Below, piece by piece: positions 13,639-17,611 of a stretch of 17,611 nucleotides of DNA. Under the pieces are notes generated by a model. The model had not been told where the DNA came from and did no database searches. It was given only the letters and a program-made list of their open reading frames with translations. Source of the DNA: DASSHC01 sp035693105. Lineage in GTDB: Bacteria > Chloroflexota > Chloroflexia > Thermomicrobiales > Thermomicrobiaceae. How positions within the stretch are numbered: the stretch's first letter is position 1; every line of letters begins with the position of its first letter. A program made the translations under genes and the position numbers. The stretch covers positions 1 to 17,611 of the forward strand of contig DASSHC010000130.1 in NCBI GenBank assembly GCA_035693105.1, written 5' to 3'.

Positions 13639-14859
13639 CTACCCGAGCGGCTGGAGGATGATCGCCGGGACGCGCTCGCCCGCGCGGTAGGGCGCCTCGC
13701 GCGGGGCGATCAGGATGAAGGCGTTGGCGCCCACCAGCGACATCAGCCGGGCCGAGGCCTGCGAGCCGGTGCTGCGCGCGTGCAGTGCGCCGGCAGCGTC
13801 GGCCCAGACGACGCCGCGCTGATACTCCAGGCGGTCGCCGCTCGCTATGTCGTGCTCCAGCACCACGGTCGCGGTGCGCGAGTGTGAGCGCGGCTCCGGC
13901 TCGCGGCTCATGGCGCGCAACGCGCTGCGCACGAAGATTTGGAAGCCGACCAGCGCGGACACCGGGTTGCCGGGCAGGCCGAAGATCAGCGTGTTGCCCG
14001 AGGTGGCGAAGTTGAGCGGCTTGCCGGGCTTCATGGAGAGGCGGCGGAAATGGACCTCGGCCAGCTCATCGAGGAGCGCCTTGACGTAGTCCTTCTCGCC
14101 CATCGAGACACCGCCCGAGGTCAGCACCACATCGCTGGCGGCGATGCGCTCCACCAGCAGCCGGCGCAGCTCGTCGGGGTCGTCCGGCGCGTGGCCCGAC
14201 CAGACCACCTCGGCGCCGGCGTCTTCGGCCGCGACCGCGAGGGAGAAGCGGTTCGAGTCGCGGATCTGGCCCGGTCCCGGCGTCTGGCCCGGTTCGACCA
14301 GCTCGTCGCCGGTGGAGAGGACGCTCACGCGCGGGCGGCGCACCACGCGCACGCTGGCGTGGCCCAGGCTGGCCAGCAGCCCGATCTCGGCCGGGCCGAT
14401 GCGCGTGCCGGCCGTCAGCAGCACGTCGCCGGCGCGCAGGTCGGCGCCGATCGGGCGCACGTTCTCGCCCTCGCGCACCTGCTCCTGGTGTACCACCACA
14501 TGGTCCTCGCGCAGCTCGGTGTTCTCGACCCGCACCACCGCGTCCGCCCCGTGGGGCAGCGGCGCCCCGGTCATGATCCGCGCCGCGGTGCCGGGCGTGA
14601 CCTCGATCGCCTCGACGGTCCCGGCAAACTGATCGCCGAGGATCTCGCGCCAGGGCGAGACGTCAGCGGCGATGACCGCGAAGCCGTCCATGGTGGCGGC
14701 GGGGAAGGGAGGCAGATCCTGGTCGGCGATCAGCGGCTCGGCCAACACACGCCCGCCGGACCGCGCCAACGGCACCACCTCATCCGGCAGCGGTCGCGTC
14801 TCGCGCAGAATGATCTCCAGCGCTTCCTCGGGCGGCAGCAGGCGCTCATCAGTCGGCAT
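13639..14859 (-). CDS. moeA: Molybdopterin molybdenumtransferase MoeA
   Basis: The 406-residue product inserts molybdate into adenylylated molybdopterin, the last general step of molybdenum-cofactor synthesis. All four MoeA domains are visible: PPFPAATMDGFAV (50-62), IMTGAPLPHGADAVVRVE (95-112), the MoCF-biosynthesis (MPT-binding) domain with VSVLSTGDELVEPG (178-191), IRDSNRFSL (199-207), SGGVSMGEKDYV (248-259), MKPGKPL (276-282) and GLPGNPVSA (294-302), and the C-terminal beta domain IV (about 325-406). Length is normal for the family. GAGGAG lies about ten nucleotides before the ATG. It is transcribed divergently from rel and convergently with the M20 gene. It works after the MoaD-MoaE fusion encoded at 10568-11332. 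Confidence 0.96.
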   Translation of the reverse strand: MPTDERLLPPEEALEIILRETRPLPDEVVPLARSGGRVLAEPLIADQDLPPFPAATMDGFAVIAADVSPWREILGDQFAGTVEAIEVTPGTAARIMTGAPLPHGADAVVRVENTELREDHVVVHQEQVREGENVRPIGADLRAGDVLLTAGTRIGPAEIGLLASLGHASVRVVRRPRVSVLSTGDELVEPGQTPGPGQIRDSNRFSLAVAAEDAGAEVVWSGHAPDDPDELRRLLVERIAASDVVLTSGGVSMGEKDYVKALLDELAEVHFRRLSMKPGKPLNFATSGNTLIFGLPGNPVSALVGFQIFVRSALRAMSREPEPRSHSRTATVVLEHDIASGDRLEYQRGVVWADAAGALHARSTGSQASARLMSLVGANAFILIAPREAPYRAGERVPAIILQPLG

Positions 14860-14948
14860 GGCTGGTGCGGCTCCTCGTGATCTCCGAACGCGGCAACGAC
14901 CCTGGCGACGATCTTAGCACAGGCCGAAGGTCGAGCCCCCGTCGCGTT

Positions 14949-14977
14949 TTGACAATTTCGCGCCCCACGACTATGAT
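14949..14977 (+). promoter_or_regulatory. Consensus sigma-70 promoter of rel
   Basis: A perfect TTGACA (14949-14954) is followed by exactly 17 nt and TATGAT (14972-14977, five of six matches). Transcription should start near 14985, giving a leader of about 37 nt before the rel start codon. It is the best housekeeping promoter in the window. Confidence 0.8.
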
Positions 14978-15021
14978 TCGCTGGGAGCGCTGTCACCCTT
15001 CTTTTAACGGAATCCAGGAAC

Positions 15022-17250
15022 ATGGTAACCCCTAGGCCGGACGAGGAACAACGCCCCGCGCTGGTGGCAGCGACGACGCCGCTGCCGCGCGCGGCAGGCT
15101 GGAGCGACCTGGAAGCGGTGATCCGGAGCCGGATGCCCGGCATGGATCTCTCGCTGGTGCGGCATGCCTACGACGTGGCCGATCTGGCGCATACCGGCAA
15201 ACTGCGCCGCTCCGGCGAGCCCTACATTTGCCACCCCACCGAGGTCGCGATCATCCTGGCCGAGATGCAGCTCGACCCGGAGACGCTGGCCGCCGCGCTC
15301 CTCCACGACGTGATCGAGGACACCGAGCTGACGCGCGAGGATCTGGCCGCCGAGTTCGGCGAGCGCGTCGCCCGGCTGGTCGACGGCGTGACCAAGCTGG
15401 GGCAGATCCGCTGGACGCCGGACGAGGACCAGGCGACCCGCGAGAAGAATCGCCAGGCGGAGAGCCTACGCAAGATGTTCCTGGCCATGATCGACGACGT
15501 CTCGGTCGTGCTGATCAAGCTGGCCGACCGGCTGCACAACATGCGCACGCTGGAGCACATGCCCCACGCCAAGCAGATGCGCAGCGCGCAGGAGACGCTG
15601 GAGATCTACGCACCGCTGGCCAACCGGCTCGGCATCTGGCAGATGAAGTCCGAGCTGGAGGACCTGGCGCTGCGCTACGTCGACCCCCAGACCTACTTCG
15701 CTCTTGAGCGCGCCCTCGACCAGCGCGGCATCGACCGCGAGCGCTACCTCAACCAGGTGATCACGGAGCTGTGCGCGGCGCTGTCCGAAGCCGGCATCCG
15801 GGCCGAGATCTCCGGCCGCGAGAAGCACATCACCTCGATCGTGCGCAAGATGGAGCGCAAGGGGCGCAGCTTCGAAGAGATCTACGACGTCCTCGGCGTG
15901 CGCGTGATCGTCGACGAGAAGAAGGACTGCTACGGCGCGCTCGGGGTGATCCACACCATGTGGCACCCGATCCCCGGTGAGTTCGACGACTACATCGCCA
16001 CGCCGAAAGAGGGCGTCTACCAGTCGATCCACACCGCCGTGATGGGACCGGACGGCCATCCGGTCGAGATCCAGATTCGCACCCACGAGATGCACCACAT
16101 CGCGGAGTTCGGCATCGCGGCGCACTGGCGCTACAAAGAGGGCGCCCGGCCCGACCCGAACGTCGAGGCCAAGATCTCCTGGCTGCGCCAACTGATGGAC
16201 TGGCGCGACGAGGTCGTCGACGCGCACGAGTTCGTCGAGTCGCTCAAATCCGATGTCTTCCAGGAGATGATCTACGTCTTCACCCCCAAGGGCGACATCA
16301 TCGAGCTGCCGGCCGGGGCCACCCCGGTCGATTTCGCCTACCGCATCCACACCGAGGTCGGGCACCACTGCGTCGGCGCCAAGGTCGGCGGCCACCTGGT
16401 GCCGCTGAACACCCGGCTGGAGAACGGCCAGGTCGTCCAGATCATGACCAGCAAGACCAAGGTCGGGCCGAGCCGCGACTGGCTCCTCTCCAGCAGCGGC
16501 TACATCACCACCGCCTCGGCGCGCGAGAAGGTGCGCCAGTGGTTCCGGCGCCAGGAGCGCGAGGAGAACATCCAGCAGGGCCGCGACCTGCTGGAGCGCG
16601 AGATGCGCCGGCTGGGGGTCGAGGCCAAACTGGAGGAGACGCTCAAGCACTTCCCCCACTATCTCAAGCTGGACGACTTCCTGGCGGCCATCGGCTACGG
16701 CGCGGTCACCCCCCAGCAGATCGCCACCCGGCTGGCCGAGCAGGAGGATCGCACCGTGCTGGCGCAGACCGCGCCCTCGACACCGGCGCTGCCGCCCAGC
16801 CTGCGTGTCACCGGCGTGGGCGACCTCTACACCCGCCTGGCGACCTGCTGCAAGCCGGTCTATGGCGACCAGATCGTCGGCTACGTCACCCGCGGCCGCG
16901 GCATCACCGTCCACCGCGCCGACTGCTACAACGTGCGCAGCGTGGCCGAGCCGGAGCGTCTGGTCCAGGTGAGCTGGGGCGCCGAGCAGAAGCGCCTCTA
17001 CCCGGTCAGCGTCCGGCTGGAGGCCTGGGATCGCGTCGGGCTGCTGCGCGACATCACCACCCTGGTAGCCGACGAGAAGATGAACATGCAGTCGGTGCTG
17101 ACCAGCGTCAAGGACGATCGCACGGTGACGGTGCTGATGACGCTGGAGGTCGAGAGCGTGCGCCAGCTCAGCCAGATCCTGCAGAAGCTCGAGGCCGTCC
17201 GCGACGTCTACGACGTCCGCCGCGACGCCGCGCCGAACATGGCGCGGTAG
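15022..17250 (+). CDS. rel: Long RelA/SpoT-type (p)ppGpp synthetase/hydrolase
   Basis: The 742-residue protein makes and degrades the stringent-response alarmone (p)ppGpp. In order, I see an HD hydrolase domain (about 45-200: HAYDVAD with His48, GEPYICHP with His71, LLHDVIEDT with His95/Asp96/Glu99/Asp100, KLADRLHNMRT) and a synthetase domain (about 240-375: GREKHITSIVRKM, GEFDDYIATPK, YQSIHT, EIQIRTHEMHHIAEFGIAAHW). A TGS domain follows (about 413-475: IYVFTPKGDIIELPAGATPV), then helical and Cys-rich regions (LATCCKPVYGDQ, VHRADCYNV; about 490-640), and a C-terminal ACT domain (about 660-735). Length and order are those of ribosome-associated Rel. Hydrolase motifs are intact, yet the synthetase loop reads EFDD (320-323), the acidic form of E. 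coli RelA. AGGA lies very close to the ATG. A consensus promoter precedes it. Confidence 0.95.
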   Translation: MVTPRPDEEQRPALVAATTPLPRAAGWSDLEAVIRSRMPGMDLSLVRHAYDVADLAHTGKLRRSGEPYICHPTEVAIILAEMQLDPETLAAALLHDVIEDTELTREDLAAEFGERVARLVDGVTKLGQIRWTPDEDQATREKNRQAESLRKMFLAMIDDVSVVLIKLADRLHNMRTLEHMPHAKQMRSAQETLEIYAPLANRLGIWQMKSELEDLALRYVDPQTYFALERALDQRGIDRERYLNQVITELCAALSEAGIRAEISGREKHITSIVRKMERKGRSFEEIYDVLGVRVIVDEKKDCYGALGVIHTMWHPIPGEFDDYIATPKEGVYQSIHTAVMGPDGHPVEIQIRTHEMHHIAEFGIAAHWRYKEGARPDPNVEAKISWLRQLMDWRDEVVDAHEFVESLKSDVFQEMIYVFTPKGDIIELPAGATPVDFAYRIHTEVGHHCVGAKVGGHLVPLNTRLENGQVVQIMTSKTKVGPSRDWLLSSSGYITTASAREKVRQWFRRQEREENIQQGRDLLEREMRRLGVEAKLEETLKHFPHYLKLDDFLAAIGYGAVTPQQIATRLAEQEDRTVLAQTAPSTPALPPSLRVTGVGDLYTRLATCCKPVYGDQIVGYVTRGRGITVHRADCYNVRSVAEPERLVQVSWGAEQKRLYPVSVRLEAWDRVGLLRDITTLVADEKMNMQSVLTSVKDDRTVTVLMTLEVESVRQLSQILQKLEAVRDVYDVRRDAAPNMAR

Positions 17251-17371
17251 CCCGTGCCCTTTCGACGAATTTTCTCACGTGAGCTGGGATCATTCCACGA
17301 CGATCCAGGTGGCTTCTTGGCACCGTGCTCCGTCGGACAACACTGATCGTCGTCGTCTGCCCCAAACTTAA

Positions 17372-17609
17372 CCCTGTCATCCCGAGTCGTCATGAGCCTC
17401 GGCTCGCCACGGCAACATGAAAATGTCGGGTCCGGGGACCGCTATTTTCACCGTAGCGCAGCCGAGGGACCCAAGCCGCACAAGCCACCCAACCTGCTCG
17501 AAAGGCCGCCCCTGCTCCCGGCGCGCGAGCGCGGGGTGGGAGCCGGGTCTACGACGACATCGAGTGCGGCCCCACGTTGGATCCCTCGGCTGCGCTCGGG
17601 ATGACAGGG
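17372..17609. repeat. GTCATCC-family inverted repeat, one arm interrupted
   Basis: The right arm is a continuous 28-nt segment (17582-17609). Its complement is present on the left in two exact pieces: CCCTGTCATCCCGAG (17372-17386, matching 17595-17609) and GCGCAGCCGAGGGA (17456-17469, matching 17582-17595). The pieces are separated by 69 nt. The same family occurs at 1960-1987 and 2041-2055. Confidence 0.8.
17418..17450. repeat. Palindromic hairpin inside the split repeat arm
   Basis: TGAAAAT (17418-17424) and ATTTTCA (17444-17450) flank an inner dyad GGTCC-GG-GGACC (17429-17440). Together they form a two-tier hairpin of 33 nt, located wholly within the 69 nt that interrupt the left arm. Confidence 0.7.
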
Positions 17610-17611
17610 AA

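Larger units (their letters stand above)
17251..17611. other. Gene-free end of window holding nested repeats
   Basis: No credible gene is seen after rel. From 17251 to 17371 I find only a short palindrome (CTCACGTGAG, 17274-17283) and a weak GGATC/GATCC dyad, and no convincing intrinsic terminator for rel. From 17372 to the end lies a cluster of inverted repeats. Confidence 0.6.

Noticed and set aside
15466..16914. Very long open frame on the minus strand opposite rel (482 codons)
   Set aside because: It is a GC-rich antisense shadow: the plus-strand frame encodes a complete Rel with every domain, and the antisense product is low-complexity with no recognisable motif.

Overview
The window is a high-GC bacterial chromosome segment with dense coding, frequent GTG starts, strong purine-rich ribosome-binding sites and short dispersed palindromic repeats in the gene-free stretches. 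The gene content and repeat style fit a Chloroflexota/Thermomicrobia-like organism. This is a judgement from gene style, because no rRNA or other decisive marker is present.

Left part (1-5356): the 3' end of a secreted-type multi-CARDB protein closes with a textbook intrinsic terminator (1871-1911). A 657-nt gene-free stretch follows, built largely of degenerate dispersed inverted repeats. A minus-strand group comes next, in transcription order: an uncharacterised protein with a degenerate PD-(D/E)XK-nuclease-like N-terminal half (5356 to 4193), a TrmH/SpoU rRNA 2'-O-methyltransferase (4116 to 3316) and a PIG-L zinc deacetylase (3304 to 2492). The last two are tightly coupled.

Centre (5357-9196): an LLM-class flavin-dependent oxidoreductase (+) converges on a small DUF5684-like membrane protein (-), with a perfect 11-bp hairpin between them. 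A tRNA-Arg(UCU) with encoded CCA follows, then an unrecognised 216-aa protein (+) whose stop codon overlaps that of a convergent DHA3-type MFS exporter (-).

Right part (9181-17611): the MFS gene sits in an operon behind an ECF sigma factor with a long C-terminal extension carrying two probable zinc ribbons. Divergent from it is a fused MoaD-MoaE molybdopterin synthase gene with a six-glycine junction. Its stop codon overlaps that of a CBS/PRC-barrel protein. An M20 metallopeptidase and MoeA converge, so two molybdenum-cofactor steps (MoaDE and MoeA) lie within 5 kb. A consensus sigma-70 promoter (TTGACA-N17-TATGAT) drives a full-length Rel (p)ppGpp synthetase/hydrolase, whose synthetase domain carries the acidic EFDD motif although its hydrolase motifs are intact. 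The window ends in a nested inverted-repeat cluster of the same family seen near position 2000.

Most of this is ordinary chromosomal content. The most unusual items are the zinc-ribbon ECF sigma/exporter pair, the MoaD-MoaE fusion junction, the EFDD-type bifunctional Rel, the orphan nuclease-like protein and the nested repeats. No CRISPR array, transposase, integrase or phage gene was seen.
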